From the NCBI GenBank assembly GCA_050485865.1, contig JBJHCE010000001.1, forward strand, positions 46,788-110,787: a stretch of 64,000 bases of DNA, written 5' to 3'. Both the position numbers and the translations under genes were made by a program. Positions 24,743-33,834 of the stretch are shown here, one piece after another (positions within the stretch are counted from its first letter, which is position 1; each line of letters opens with the position of its first letter). The notes under the pieces were generated by a model that was given only the letters and a program-made list of their open reading frames with translations, was not told the origin of the DNA and did not search any database. The DNA comes from SKNW01 sp050485865. GTDB lineage: Bacteria > Gemmatimonadota > Gemmatimonadetes > Longimicrobiales > Gaopeijiaceae.

Positions 24743-27700
24743 ATGAAGTTCCGGTCCCTGCTCCTCCTGAGCGCCCTTGCGCTCCTTCCCGCCCCCCTGC
24801 TGGCGCAGACCGCCCCGACGGTGGGCCTCCGCGACAACACGCCCGGCTTCCACGCCCTCGTGGGGGCCCGCGTGGTCACGGCGCCCGGCGCCGTGATCGA
24901 GAACGCCACCGTCGTCGTGCGCGACGGCGTGGTCGAGGCGGTCGGGGCCAACGTGGCACCGCCGCCCGGGGCCCGGGTCTGGTCCCTCGAGGGCCGGACG
25001 ATCTACCCGGGCTTCATCGACGCGTATACCCACGTGGGGATGCCCACGTCGGTTCCCGAGGGGGACAACCGGGGCCCGGTGAACTGGAACCCCCAGGTCC
25101 GGTCCTTCGCCTCGGCGGCCGAGACCTTCGTGGATGACGGCGAGCGGTCGGCCCAGCTGAGGCAGCAGGGCTTCACCACGGCCCTTGCCCTCCCGAGCCT
25201 CGGGATGCTCACCGGGGCCAGCGCGGTGGTGAGCCTCGACGACGGCGCGCCGGGGTCCCGGGTGATCCGTGCCGACCTCGTGCACGGGATGTCGCTCAGC
25301 CGGGACAACCGGGCCGGAGGCGGATACCCGACCTCGGGGATGGGGGCCATCACCTTCCTCCGCCAGACCTTCCACGACGCCGACTGGTACGACCGGGCCC
25401 AGCGCGCCTGGGAGGCGAGCCCCGCAGGGGCGCGCCGCCCCGAGCGGGACCGGGCGCTCCAGGCCCTCGTTCCCGTCGTCCGCGGTGACCGCCCGGTGCT
25501 GGTCAACGCCCGCGACGAGGACGATTTCCTCCGCGCGGTCTCCCTCGCCGACGAGTTCGGCCTCGATCTCTGGATTCGGGGGAGCGGGTTCGAGTACCGG
25601 ATTCTCGAGCAGGTTCGCGCCGCCGGGCGTCCGATGATCCTTCCCATCAACTTCCCGAACGCCCCGAACGTGGCGTCCCCGGAGCAGGCCCTGGGCGTGA
25701 GCCTGAGCGCGCTCCGGCACTGGAACATCGCCCCGGAGAACCCGGGACGCCTCGCTGCGGCGGGGGTGGAATTCGCCCTCACCGCCGACGGAACCGGCGG
25801 GAACGGCGCCTTCCTCCGGAACCTCCGGACGGCGGTGGAGCGAGGCCTCGAGGAGGAGACGGCGCTCGCGGCCCTGACCACCACGCCGGCCCGGATGCTC
25901 GGCGTGGATCGGACCCACGGCACGATCGCTGCCGGGAAGGTGGCGAACCTCGTGGTCGTCGACGGGAACATCTTCGAAGACGGAAGCCGCATCCTCGACG
26001 TATGGGTCGAGGGAACGCGGTTCCGCTACGACGGTGACCCCACGCTGAACCCGGTGGGGCGCTGGGTCGTGGCGAGCCTCGGGTCCGTCGACCTGGGGGG
26101 CGAGATCGAGTTCCGCGGTGAGCCGGGGCGCCTCACCGGCGTCTTCCGGACCGAGGGGCAGGAGCTGAACCTCTCGGGCATCGCCCTCGCCCAGGGATCC
26201 CGCCGCCTGACCTTCGGGATCCCCGGCGCCGCCGTGGGCCAGGAGGGGACGATCCGCCTTTCGGCCACCCTCGAGAACACCGCCTTCTTCGGGTTCGGCG
26301 ACCTTCCCGACGGAACCCGTCTGAACGTCCGCGGAGACAGGACCTTCGCCGATGCGCCCGCTTCGGATGATCCGGGCAACGGGTACACCAACGGGAACGG
26401 GGACACCAACGGCCGCACGAACGGCGCGGCGCCCGGGTACGCCGGAGGGGACGCCTTCAGCCTCCAGATGGTGGACGGGCGGCCGAGCTTCGCCCCCGTG
26501 AACTACGACGACGTACCGCCGGCCATGGAGTTCGGCCGGAACGGAATCCCCGACCAGCCCGAGCACGTCCTCGTCCGGAACGCCACCATCTGGACCCAGG
26601 GCGCGCAGGGACGGCTCGAGAATGCGGACCTGCTCGTCACCCGCGGGCGGATCGTCGAGGTGGGCCAGGGGCTCCAGGCCCCGTCCGGTGCCGAGGTGAT
26701 CGACGCCACCGGGAAGCACGTGACCCCGGGGCTCATCGACGCCCACCTCCACTCCGGCCTCTCCGGCGGGGTGAACGAGACCGGGAGCGCCATCGTTCCG
26801 GAGGTACGGATCGGCGACGTTCTCACCGCGAACAACATCTGGATGTACCGTCAGCTCGCCGGCGGGCTCACCACGGCCCACGTGATGCACGGTTCCGCGA
26901 ACCCCATCGGCGGGCAGAACCAGACGGTGAAGATGCGCTGGGGAGCCCTTCCCGAGGAACTCAAGTTCGAAGGGGCGCCCCGCACCGTGAAGTTCGCGCT
27001 GGGCGAGAACGTGGTCCGGAGCCAGAACCGCTATCCCAACACCCGGATGGGTGTGGAGCAGATCATCGCCGACCACTTCCAGGCGGCGAAGGAGTACGAG
27101 GCGGAATGGGCGGAATGGGAGCGGAACCCCCGGGGGATTCCGCCGCGCCGGGACCTTCGTCTCGAGGCACTCCGTGACATCCTGAACGGGGACATCTCGG
27201 TCCAGTCCCACTCCTACCGGCAGGACGAGATCCTGATGCTGATGCGTCTCGCCGAGGAGGTGGGCTTCAAGGTGGACGCCTTCCACCATGGGGTGGAGGC
27301 CTACCGGGTCGCCCCCGAGCTCGCCGCCCACGGGGCTGCGGCGGTGGTCTGGAGCGACTGGTCCTCGTTCAAGGTCGAGTCCTACAACGCCACCACCTAC
27401 AACGTGCGGCTGCTCCTCGATGCCGGGGTCGTGACCTCCCTCCACTCCGACGACTCGCAGATCGCGAGCCGGATGAACTGGGAGGCCGCGAAGATGCTCC
27501 GGACCGGGGTGAGCGAGGAGGAGGCCCTGAACCTGGTGACGCTGGGCACGGCGACGGTTCTCGGGATCTCGGACCGGGTCGGCTCCCTCGAGCCCGGAAA
27601 GGATGCGGACTTCGTGATCTGGAGCGAGAACCCGCTTTCGACCCTCACCATTGCCGAGCAGACCTGGATCGACGGGCGGCGCTACTTCTCGTGGGAGGAG

Positions 27701-27772
27701 GACCTCCGCCTCCGTGACGAAGTCGAGGAGGAGCGCAACGCGCTCCTCGCCAAGATCCGCCAAGGCCGCTGA
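24743..27772 (+). CDS. Secreted tandem-domain amidohydrolase (imidazolonepropionase-like)
   Basis: 1009 residues with an N-terminal signal peptide (MKFRSLLLLSALALLPAPLLAQ) and two amidohydrolase domains. In the first, the usual PGxIDxHxH reads YPGFIDAYTHVG near residue 94, so one metal His is lost. In the second, PGLIDAHLHSG near residue 668 is intact and is followed by VQSHSYRQDE, DAFHHGVEAY and LHSDDSQ, the expected His/His/Asp set, so this half can be catalytic. An Asn/Gly-rich linker (about 540-570) joins the halves. AAGGAGG lies just before the ATG at 24743. The substrate is unknown; relatives include peptidase-like and imidazolonepropionase-like enzymes. The next gene is its paralogue, 5 bp away. 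Confidence 0.88.
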   Translation: MKFRSLLLLSALALLPAPLLAQTAPTVGLRDNTPGFHALVGARVVTAPGAVIENATVVVRDGVVEAVGANVAPPPGARVWSLEGRTIYPGFIDAYTHVGMPTSVPEGDNRGPVNWNPQVRSFASAAETFVDDGERSAQLRQQGFTTALALPSLGMLTGASAVVSLDDGAPGSRVIRADLVHGMSLSRDNRAGGGYPTSGMGAITFLRQTFHDADWYDRAQRAWEASPAGARRPERDRALQALVPVVRGDRPVLVNARDEDDFLRAVSLADEFGLDLWIRGSGFEYRILEQVRAAGRPMILPINFPNAPNVASPEQALGVSLSALRHWNIAPENPGRLAAAGVEFALTADGTGGNGAFLRNLRTAVERGLEEETALAALTTTPARMLGVDRTHGTIAAGKVANLVVVDGNIFEDGSRILDVWVEGTRFRYDGDPTLNPVGRWVVASLGSVDLGGEIEFRGEPGRLTGVFRTEGQELNLSGIALAQGSRRLTFGIPGAAVGQEGTIRLSATLENTAFFGFGDLPDGTRLNVRGDRTFADAPASDDPGNGYTNGNGDTNGRTNGAAPGYAGGDAFSLQMVDGRPSFAPVNYDDVPPAMEFGRNGIPDQPEHVLVRNATIWTQGAQGRLENADLLVTRGRIVEVGQGLQAPSGAEVIDATGKHVTPGLIDAHLHSGLSGGVNETGSAIVPEVRIGDVLTANNIWMYRQLAGGLTTAHVMHGSANPIGGQNQTVKMRWGALPEELKFEGAPRTVKFALGENVVRSQNRYPNTRMGVEQIIADHFQAAKEYEAEWAEWERNPRGIPPRRDLRLEALRDILNGDISVQSHSYRQDEILMLMRLAEEVGFKVDAFHHGVEAYRVAPELAAHGAAAVVWSDWSSFKVESYNATTYNVRLLLDAGVVTSLHSDDSQIASRMNWEAAKMLRTGVSEEEALNLVTLGTATVLGISDRVGSLEPGKDADFVIWSENPLSTLTIAEQTWIDGRRYFSWEEDLRLRDEVEEERNALLAKIRQGR

Positions 27773-27777
27773 CCCCG

Positions 27778-29136
27778 ATGGAGACGACGCTGATGAACCC
27801 GAAGAACCAGAACGCACGGTCCCGGCGCACCCTCGCCGGGGCCGGGCGCACCCTCGCCCTGGGGACCCTGCTGGCGCTCCCGCTGGCCCTCGCAGGGGCG
27901 GCGGACGCCGCCGCACAGGTCCCGGCGCCCATGCAGGATCGTCCCATCGCCCTGGTGGGCGGAACGATCCACCCCATCTCGGGCCCGGCGATCCAGAACG
28001 GAACGATCGTGTTCGAGAACGGGGTGATCACCGCCGTGGGCGCGAACGTGCAGATCCCCGAGGGCGCCGAGCGGGTGGACGTCACGGGCAAGCACATCTA
28101 CCCCGGACTGATCGACGCGTGGAGCCAGATGGGGCTCACGGAGATCGGCGGGATCGACGTCGCGACCGACCTGAACGAGATGGGGGACCTGAACCCCAAC
28201 GTGCGGGCCGCGGTGGCGGTCCACCCCGAGTCCCGTCACATCGGGACCACGCGGTCGAACGGGGTCCTCGTGTCGCTCTCCTCGCCCTCGGGCGGGCTCA
28301 TTTCCGGCATGTCGTCGGCGATGATGCTCGACGGGTGGACGTGGGAGACGATGACGATCCGGGAAAAGGCCGGACTCGTCGTGAACTGGCCCGGGACCCA
28401 GAACCAGAACCAGTACAATACCGCCCTGGAGGTCCTGGACGACGCCGTGGCCTCGGCGCGAGCCTACCTCGCCGGGCGGGACGCCGCCGAGGCGGCGGGC
28501 ACACGCTTCGCCTCCGACGCCCGGTGGGAGGCCATGCGCCCGGTCATCGACGGCGAGGTCCCCCTCAAGGTGATCGCGAACGACATTCGCCAGATGCAGG
28601 ACGCGGTGACCTGGGCGGAGGCGCAGGGGTTCCGCATCGTGCTCGTGGGTGGACGGGACGCCGGCTACATTGCCGAGTACCTGGCGGAGAAGCAGGTGCC
28701 CATCCTGCTCAGCACCGTGCTGGCGCGTCCCGGGCGCTCCTGGGAGCCGGTGGACCACTTCCACACCCTCCCGGCCCGGCTGCACGCCGCCGGGGTCCGC
28801 TTCGGGATCACCGGGGGGTCAAGTGCCGCCTACGCGAATCGTCTCCCCTACGAGGCCGGGGTGGCCATCGGGAACGGGCTTCCCGAGCTCGAGGCGCTCC
28901 GGGCCGTGACGCTCTACCCGGCGCAGTTCCTCGGGATCGACGACCGGGTGGGCTCTCTCGAGGTGGGGAAGGACGCCACCCTCCTCATCACGACGGGGAA
29001 CCCCCTCGAGTACGCCAGCACCGTCGACCAGGCGTTCATCCAGGGCCGGGACATCGACCTGATGGACGCACACCGCCAGTTCTACGAGAAGTACTCGGAG
29101 AAGATCCGGCAGATGCTCGGGCGCCCGGTCCTCTGA
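27778..29136 (+). CDS. Secreted amidohydrolase-fold protein lacking the HxH metal motif
   Basis: 452 residues with a signal peptide (RTLALGTLLALPLALAGAADAAAQ). The fold is that of its neighbour: IALVGGTIHPISGPAIQNGT, the beta-sandwich part, GKHIYPGLIDA, and the C-terminal YPAQFLGIDDRVGSLEVGKDA. The metal-binding HxH is replaced by AWSQMG after PGLIDA, and no HS, HHG or SDD motifs like those of the active domain are seen. It is therefore probably a non-catalytic partner of the 1009-residue protein, encoded 5 bp upstream. Start uncertainty: an internal ATG five codons in (MNPKNQ) would also work. Confidence 0.85.
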   Translation: METTLMNPKNQNARSRRTLAGAGRTLALGTLLALPLALAGAADAAAQVPAPMQDRPIALVGGTIHPISGPAIQNGTIVFENGVITAVGANVQIPEGAERVDVTGKHIYPGLIDAWSQMGLTEIGGIDVATDLNEMGDLNPNVRAAVAVHPESRHIGTTRSNGVLVSLSSPSGGLISGMSSAMMLDGWTWETMTIREKAGLVVNWPGTQNQNQYNTALEVLDDAVASARAYLAGRDAAEAAGTRFASDARWEAMRPVIDGEVPLKVIANDIRQMQDAVTWAEAQGFRIVLVGGRDAGYIAEYLAEKQVPILLSTVLARPGRSWEPVDHFHTLPARLHAAGVRFGITGGSSAAYANRLPYEAGVAIGNGLPELEALRAVTLYPAQFLGIDDRVGSLEVGKDATLLITTGNPLEYASTVDQAFIQGRDIDLMDAHRQFYEKYSEKIRQMLGRPVL

Positions 29137-29144
29137 CCGGGTGA

Positions 29145-29166
29145 CCGACCCGCCGCCCCCGGTCGG
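29145..29166. terminator. Candidate bidirectional hairpin between convergent genes
   Basis: CCGACC-N10-GGTCGG lies between the amidohydrolase stop and the rlmN stop. It has a 6-bp GC stem and no T-run. Its placement between two convergent 3' ends is the main support. Confidence 0.35.
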
Positions 29167-29170
29167 CCCG

Positions 29171-30307
29171 TCAGTCCCCCCCGGGGGGCGCGGGCGCGGG
29201 GGCGGCGGCGGTCCGGGCCCGGGGGCGGGGGCGCCGCCCCACCTCCAGCTCCACCAGGGCGTTCGCCCTGAGCTGCCCACAGGCCGCGTCGATGTCCCGC
29301 CCCCGGGGCTCCCGCACCTGGCACGAAACCCCCGCATCCTCCAGCGTGGTTCGAAAGAACTCGAGGCGTTCCGGGGTGGAAGGGATCCAGTCCTGGTCGG
29401 GAATCGGGTTGAAGGGGATCAGGTTCACGAAGGCGTGGAACTCCCGGGCCAGGGTGGCCAGGGGGAGTGCCAGTCGCTCGTGGTCGTTCACCCCGTGGAT
29501 CATGGTGTACTCGAAGGTGATCCGGCGGCCGCCCGCGTCGCGGAAGGTGCGGAGCGCGTCCATCAGCTCGGGAAGGGGGTGCCGCTGTTCGAGGGGAATG
29601 AGCTCGGCGCGGAGCCCGGACTCGGGGGAATGCAGCGAGAGGGCGAGGCCGAACTGCTCGGGTCGCTCCGCGAGCTCGAGGATCCCCGGAACCACGCCGA
29701 CCGTGGACACGGTGATCCGCCGTGCCCCGAGGCCGAAACCCTGGTTCAGGATCGACAGGGCAGGGTGGAGGGCCTTCCGGTTCGCCAGCGGCTCGCCCAT
29801 GCCCATGAAGACCACGTTCGAAACGGGTCCGTATCCGTGTTCTGCGGCCCAGCTGCGGCTTTCCCGGTACTGGGCGGCGATCTCCCCGGCGGTGAGCTGG
29901 CGGCCAAAGCCCCCCCATCCGGTGGCGCAGAAGGTGCACCCCATGGCGCATCCCGCCTGCGAGGAGATGCAGAGGGTGAGGCGGTCCGAGGTGGGGATCA
30001 GCACCGACTCCACGAGTTCTCCGTCGGAGAGGCGCCAGAGGTGCTTCGCCGTGCCGTCGCGGGAACGGGACACCGACGCCGGCGTCGGGGCCTCGATCCG
30101 GAACGCCTCCTCGAGGGCCGCCCGTTCGGGTGCGGGGAGATCGGTCATCTCCTCGAAGGCGCGGACCCCGGTCTCGTAGAGCCAGCGCCGCACCTGCCGG
30201 GCGCGGTATCGGGGGGTGCCCCGCGCCTCGAAGTGCCCTTCCAGGGTGGCATCCAGGGCGTCCGGGTCCAGCGAGAGAAGGTCGGTGCGGGGGTCTCGGT
30301 CTGCCAT
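29171..30307 (-). CDS. rlmN: 23S rRNA/tRNA adenine C2-methyltransferase
   Basis: Radical SAM enzyme that methylates A2503 of 23S rRNA and A37 of some tRNAs. The cluster motif is in GCAMGCTFCATG. SNVVFMGMGEPLAN, ALSLHSP and NLIPFNPIPDQDW are typical. The second catalytic Cys is in the C-terminal DIDAACGQL. It has 378 residues including a Pro/Ala/Arg-rich tail of about 25 residues that is probably disordered. It is transcribed away from the vanZ-aspS cluster across a 194-bp region containing a strong inverted repeat. Confidence 0.95.
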   Translation of the reverse strand: MADRDPRTDLLSLDPDALDATLEGHFEARGTPRYRARQVRRWLYETGVRAFEEMTDLPAPERAALEEAFRIEAPTPASVSRSRDGTAKHLWRLSDGELVESVLIPTSDRLTLCISSQAGCAMGCTFCATGWGGFGRQLTAGEIAAQYRESRSWAAEHGYGPVSNVVFMGMGEPLANRKALHPALSILNQGFGLGARRITVSTVGVVPGILELAERPEQFGLALSLHSPESGLRAELIPLEQRHPLPELMDALRTFRDAGGRRITFEYTMIHGVNDHERLALPLATLAREFHAFVNLIPFNPIPDQDWIPSTPERLEFFRTTLEDAGVSCQVREPRGRDIDAACGQLRANALVELEVGRRPRPRARTAAAPAPAPPGGD

Positions 30308-30361
30308 CGTCGGCGGTGGCCGGGAAGGGAGGGAGGGGGAGCGGGCGCGGGGGCGGCTTCC

Positions 30362-30392
30362 TTGAGAGGCCCCCCGGTGCCGGTTACCTTTG
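30362..30392 (+). promoter_or_regulatory. Candidate promoter of the vanZ-aspS cluster
   Basis: TTG (30362-30364), 20 bp, TACCTTTG (30385-30392). This matches the Bacteroidetes-type TTG-N19/20-TAnnTTTG pattern and gives a leader of about 100 nt before the VanZ-like gene. It overlaps the left arm of an inverted repeat. Confidence 0.45.
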
Positions 30393-30411
30393 CCGGATCC
30401 AAGGTAGCCGG
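30380..30411. repeat. 32-bp inverted repeat between rlmN and vanZ-like gene
   Basis: CCGGTTACCTT (30380-30390), a 10-bp spacer, AAGGTAGCCGG (30401-30411). The arms match at 10 of 11 positions. Each arm carries a TACCTT element, one per strand, so the repeat may be a pair of face-to-face -10 elements or an operator. Confidence 0.8.
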
Positions 30412-30501
30412 ATCCCCTTCGTCCCGGTATGCGAGCGAACGGACGCCCGCACGGCCGGATCCTCCCGGAACCGACCCGAAGCCCCGTCCCGACGCCTGCC
30501 G

Positions 30502-30942
30502 ATGCGACATCTCGTGGCCTGGGGGCCCGCCGTGCTGTGGGCCGCCGTCCTCTTTGCGCTCAGTGAACTCCGGGAGATCCCTGAACCGCTCCGACCCCTT
30601 GCCGCCCTCGACGACAAGCTCATCCACGTGCTCCTGTACTCGACGCTGGGTGCGGCGCTGGCGTGGGGGCGATGGCGGGGGCCGATCCGGCCGCCCCACG
30701 CCCTGCTTCTTGCCGTGGGGTACCTCTACGGGGCCCTCGACGAGTGGCACCAGGGCTTCGTTCCGGGGCGAACTCCCTCGGTGGGCGACTGGGTGGCCGA
30801 CGTGATCGGGGTGACCCTGGGGTACGCCGTGGTGCTGGGGCTCCTCTCCCTGGCGGCGCCACCGGTCCGGGCGCGACCCTCCGGACCGGCTTCCGGATCC
30901 TCCTCCGATTCCTCCTCCGACACCTTCACGAGAGGCGGCTGA
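30502..30942 (+). CDS. VanZ-like membrane protein
   Basis: 146 residues with about four membrane segments (VAWGPAVLWAAVLFALSEL, HVLLYSTLGAALAWG, LLLAVGYLYGALDEWHQ, VIGVTLGYAVVLGLLSL). The conserved polar motif of the VanZ family is present: DDKLIHVLLYSTLG followed by ALDEWHQGFVPGRTPSVGDW. The C-terminal tail is rich in Ser, Gly and Asp. VanZ relatives are linked to envelope or antibiotic phenotypes, but most are uncharacterised. ATG at 30502 is the first in-frame ATG before the first membrane segment. aspS begins 19 bp downstream. Confidence 0.82.
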   Translation: MRHLVAWGPAVLWAAVLFALSELREIPEPLRPLAALDDKLIHVLLYSTLGAALAWGRWRGPIRPPHALLLAVGYLYGALDEWHQGFVPGRTPSVGDWVADVIGVTLGYAVVLGLLSLAAPPVRARPSGPASGSSSDSSSDTFTRGG

Positions 30943-30961
30943 CGCCGTCTTCTTCCCCGAC

Positions 30962-32806
30962 ATGACCCGAAGCGAATCCACTCCGTCCGCCACGGCGACC
31001 CGTCCCCCCGCCCAGGACGGCCTCGACCCCTCCGCGACCCGGCTCCGCACCCGCATGGTGGGAAGCCTGCGCGGGGACCACGAGGGGAGCGCCGAGTCCC
31101 TCGTCGGATGGGTGCACCGGCGCCGCGACCTGGGGGGCGTGCTCTTCGTCGACCTGAGGGACCGGAGCGGGCTCGTCCAGGTTTCCTTCGGCCCCGACTG
31201 GACGGAGCCTGCCGTGCTCGAGCGGGCCCGCCGCCTGGGCGCCGAGGACGTGATCCGGGTGGAAGGAACGGTGGTGCGTCGTCCCGATCCCAATCCGGAG
31301 ATGGCCACAGGCGAGATCGAGCTCCGGGCCACCGGGGTGGAGGTGCTGAACCCGGCCCGGACGCCGGAGATCCCGGTGTACCGGGCACCCGAGGAGGAGC
31401 TTGCCTCCGAGGACCTCCGCCTCCGGCACCGGAACCTGGACCTGAGGCGCCCCGAGCTCCAGCGGAACCTGGCACTCCGGCACGAGCTCGTCCTGGCGAC
31501 CCGGAACTACCTGTCGGAACTGGGCTTTCTCGAGGTCGAGACCCCGATCCTGACCAAGCCGACCCCGGAGGGGGCCCGGGACTACCTGGTGCCCAGCCGG
31601 GTGCATCCCGGGGAGTTCTTCGCCCTGCCGCAGAGCCCGCAGATCTACAAGCAGATCCTGATGACCGCGGGCTTCGACCGGTATTTCCAGATCGCCCGGT
31701 GCTTTCGCGACGAGGACCTCCGGGCGGACCGCCAGCCCGAGTTCACACAGATCGACCTCGAGGCCTCCTTCATCGAGGTCGAGGACATCGTGGCGTGGAT
31801 CGAGGGGCTCGCCGCCGAGCTCGCCCGGGTCGCGGAGATCGACGCCGAGCCCCCCTTCGTGCGGATGACCTGGGCCGAGGCCATGGACCGCTACGGATCG
31901 GACCGGCCGGACCTGCGCTGGGAGCTCGTCATCGAGGACTGGACCGGGGCCCTTTCCGGGGCCGATTCCGATCTCCTCCGGGGGATCGTCGCCGGGGGCG
32001 GACGGATCCGCGGCTTCCGGGTCGAAGGGGGCGCACGGCTCTCGCGCCGGGAGGTCGAGGGGATCGAAGCGGCGGCAAGGGCGGCGGGCGCCCCCGGGCT
32101 CCTCTGGGCCAAGCGGACCGCCGAGGGGGGGAGCGGGCCCCTTTCCCGGTGGCTCGCCGAGGCACACTGGGACGCGGTGGGCGCCGGGGAGGGCGACCTC
32201 CTCCTGGTGGCGGCGGGCCCCGACCGGATGACGGGCCCGGCACTTTCGGCGGTGCGGGGGGCGCTGATCCAGGCCCTCGAACTCCCCCCGGTCCGGGCGC
32301 ACGCCTGGGCCTGGGTGCTGGACTTTCCGCTCTTCGAGGAAGAAGATGGGAGGATGTGGGCGAACCACCATCCCTTCGTCCTCCCCCATCCCGACGACGT
32401 GGAGCGGCTCCGGTCGGATCCCCTCTCGGTCCGGGGGCTCGCCTACGACCTCGTGTACAACGGTTCGGAACTCGGTTCGGGGAGCCTTCGTATTCACGAT
32501 CCCGTGATGCAGCGGCAGGTCCTCCGCATCCTGGGACTGGACGACGGCGCCATCGACCGGAAGTTCGGGTTCCTCCTCGAGGCCCTGGGCTCCGGCGCCC
32601 CGCCCCACGGGGGGATCGCGCTCGGCATGGACCGGATCGTGAAGGATTTCATCGGGGCAAGGAGCCTCCGCGACGTCATCGCGTTCCCGAAGACGACCGC
32701 GGCACGGGCCCTCTTCGAGGGGGCTCCCACCCCCGTGGCTGACGACGAGCTCACCGAGCTCCATCTCCGCATTCGGCGGAAGGACGACGGGCCAGGAGGC
32801 GCATGA
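30962..32806 (+). CDS. aspS: Aspartyl-tRNA synthetase
   Basis: Class-II aminoacyl-tRNA synthetase of the bacterial type, 614 residues. The N-terminal OB-fold has LVGWVHRRRDLGGVLFVDLR. The catalytic core has FLEVETPILTKPTPEGARDY and FQIARCFRDEDLRADRQPEF (motif 2). The bacterial insertion (GAD-like) domain covers about 290-410. Motif 3 is in GIALGMDRIVKDF. An N-terminal extension of about 40 residues is unusual. Whether it discriminates tRNA-Asp from tRNA-Asn cannot be decided here, since that needs knowledge of gatCAB and asnS elsewhere. Confidence 0.96.
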   Translation: MTRSESTPSATATRPPAQDGLDPSATRLRTRMVGSLRGDHEGSAESLVGWVHRRRDLGGVLFVDLRDRSGLVQVSFGPDWTEPAVLERARRLGAEDVIRVEGTVVRRPDPNPEMATGEIELRATGVEVLNPARTPEIPVYRAPEEELASEDLRLRHRNLDLRRPELQRNLALRHELVLATRNYLSELGFLEVETPILTKPTPEGARDYLVPSRVHPGEFFALPQSPQIYKQILMTAGFDRYFQIARCFRDEDLRADRQPEFTQIDLEASFIEVEDIVAWIEGLAAELARVAEIDAEPPFVRMTWAEAMDRYGSDRPDLRWELVIEDWTGALSGADSDLLRGIVAGGGRIRGFRVEGGARLSRREVEGIEAAARAAGAPGLLWAKRTAEGGSGPLSRWLAEAHWDAVGAGEGDLLLVAAGPDRMTGPALSAVRGALIQALELPPVRAHAWAWVLDFPLFEEEDGRMWANHHPFVLPHPDDVERLRSDPLSVRGLAYDLVYNGSELGSGSLRIHDPVMQRQVLRILGLDDGAIDRKFGFLLEALGSGAPPHGGIALGMDRIVKDFIGARSLRDVIAFPKTTAARALFEGAPTPVADDELTELHLRIRRKDDGPGGA

Positions 32807-33834
32807 CGAACGCGGCACGCACGATCGTGGAACACCGGCTCGACGCCGAGGGGGCGGATCCCCTCCTCCTGGCGGGGGTCGGGGACCGGAACCTCCAGGA
32901 GCTGGCCCGCACCTTCTCGATCCGGGTCGTTCTCCGGGGCGACCACCTCATCCTCTCGGGCGAACTGGAGCGTCTGGAGCGCGCGGTTCCGGTGACCCAG
33001 CACCTGATCGAGCTCGCTCGCCTCCGCGCCCCCTTCGACGCCGGCGACGTCTCCCGCCTCGCCGAGGAGTTCGAGCGCCGCGGGGGGGAGGCCCCACCCT
33101 CGACCCACGACGAGCTCCGCATCGCGCTCCCCGGATCCCGGAAGGTGATCGCCCCGAAGAGCGCGGGGCAGGCCGGGTACATGGAGGCGATCCGGGACAA
33201 CGACGTGGTGATCGGAATCGGCCCTGCCGGGACCGGAAAGACCTACCTGGCGGTGGCGGCGGCGGTGAACGCCCTCTACCGGAAGCGGGTCAAGCGGATC
33301 ATCCTGGCGCGCCCGGCGGTGGAGGCGGGGGAGAACCTGGGGTTCCTTCCCGGGGACCTGCAGGAGAAGGTGGACCCGTACCTCCGGCCCCTCTACGACT
33401 CCCTGGAAGACATGATGCCGGCGGAACGGGTGAGCCGCGCCCTCGAGGACCGGACCATCGAGATCGCTCCCCTCGCCTACATGCGGGGCCGGACCCTCTC
33501 CGACGCCTTCGTGATCCTCGACGAGGCCCAGAACGCCACCACCGCCCAGATGAAGATGTTCCTGACCCGCCTCGGGTTGAACTCCAGGGTGGTGATCACG
33601 GGTGACAAGACGCAGATTGACCTTCCGAAGCCGACCGACTCGGGGCTCCTTCAGGTGGAGCGCATCCTCCAGGGGATCGAGGGGATCTCCTTCGTCTACC
33701 TGGACGGAAGCGACGTGATCCGGCATCGGCTCGTGAAGGACATCATCCGGGCCTACGCCGAGGCGGAGGAGCCGGGTGGGGAAGGTGGCGCCGGCACCGC
33801 GCCGGAGGCGTACCCGAACCAGGAGTCCGCGTGA
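32803..33834 (+). CDS. PhoH family ATPase
   Basis: 343 residues, of the PhoH-like (YbeZ) type often encoded next to ybeY. Walker A is IGPAGTGKTYLAVAAAV near residue 140 and Walker B is AFVILDEAQNAT. RTLSDAF, VVITGDKTQIDLPK and the N-terminal LARTFSIRVVLRGD (KH-like) fit the family. Known members act in RNA metabolism and ribosome maturation with YbeY. Start and stop both overlap neighbours by 4 bp, within the conserved phoH / 7TM-HDIG / ybeY order. Confidence 0.93.
   Translation: MTNAARTIVEHRLDAEGADPLLLAGVGDRNLQELARTFSIRVVLRGDHLILSGELERLERAVPVTQHLIELARLRAPFDAGDVSRLAEEFERRGGEAPPSTHDELRIALPGSRKVIAPKSAGQAGYMEAIRDNDVVIGIGPAGTGKTYLAVAAAVNALYRKRVKRIILARPAVEAGENLGFLPGDLQEKVDPYLRPLYDSLEDMMPAERVSRALEDRTIEIAPLAYMRGRTLSDAFVILDEAQNATTAQMKMFLTRLGLNSRVVITGDKTQIDLPKPTDSGLLQVERILQGIEGISFVYLDGSDVIRHRLVKDIIRAYAEAEEPGGEGGAGTAPEAYPNQESA

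Noticed and set aside
24419..27916. A 1165-codon open frame on the minus strand opposite the amidohydrolase gene
   Set aside because: It is low in complexity and has no domain. It mirrors the codon pattern of the plus-strand gene, which has a signal peptide, metal motifs and a ribosome binding site.
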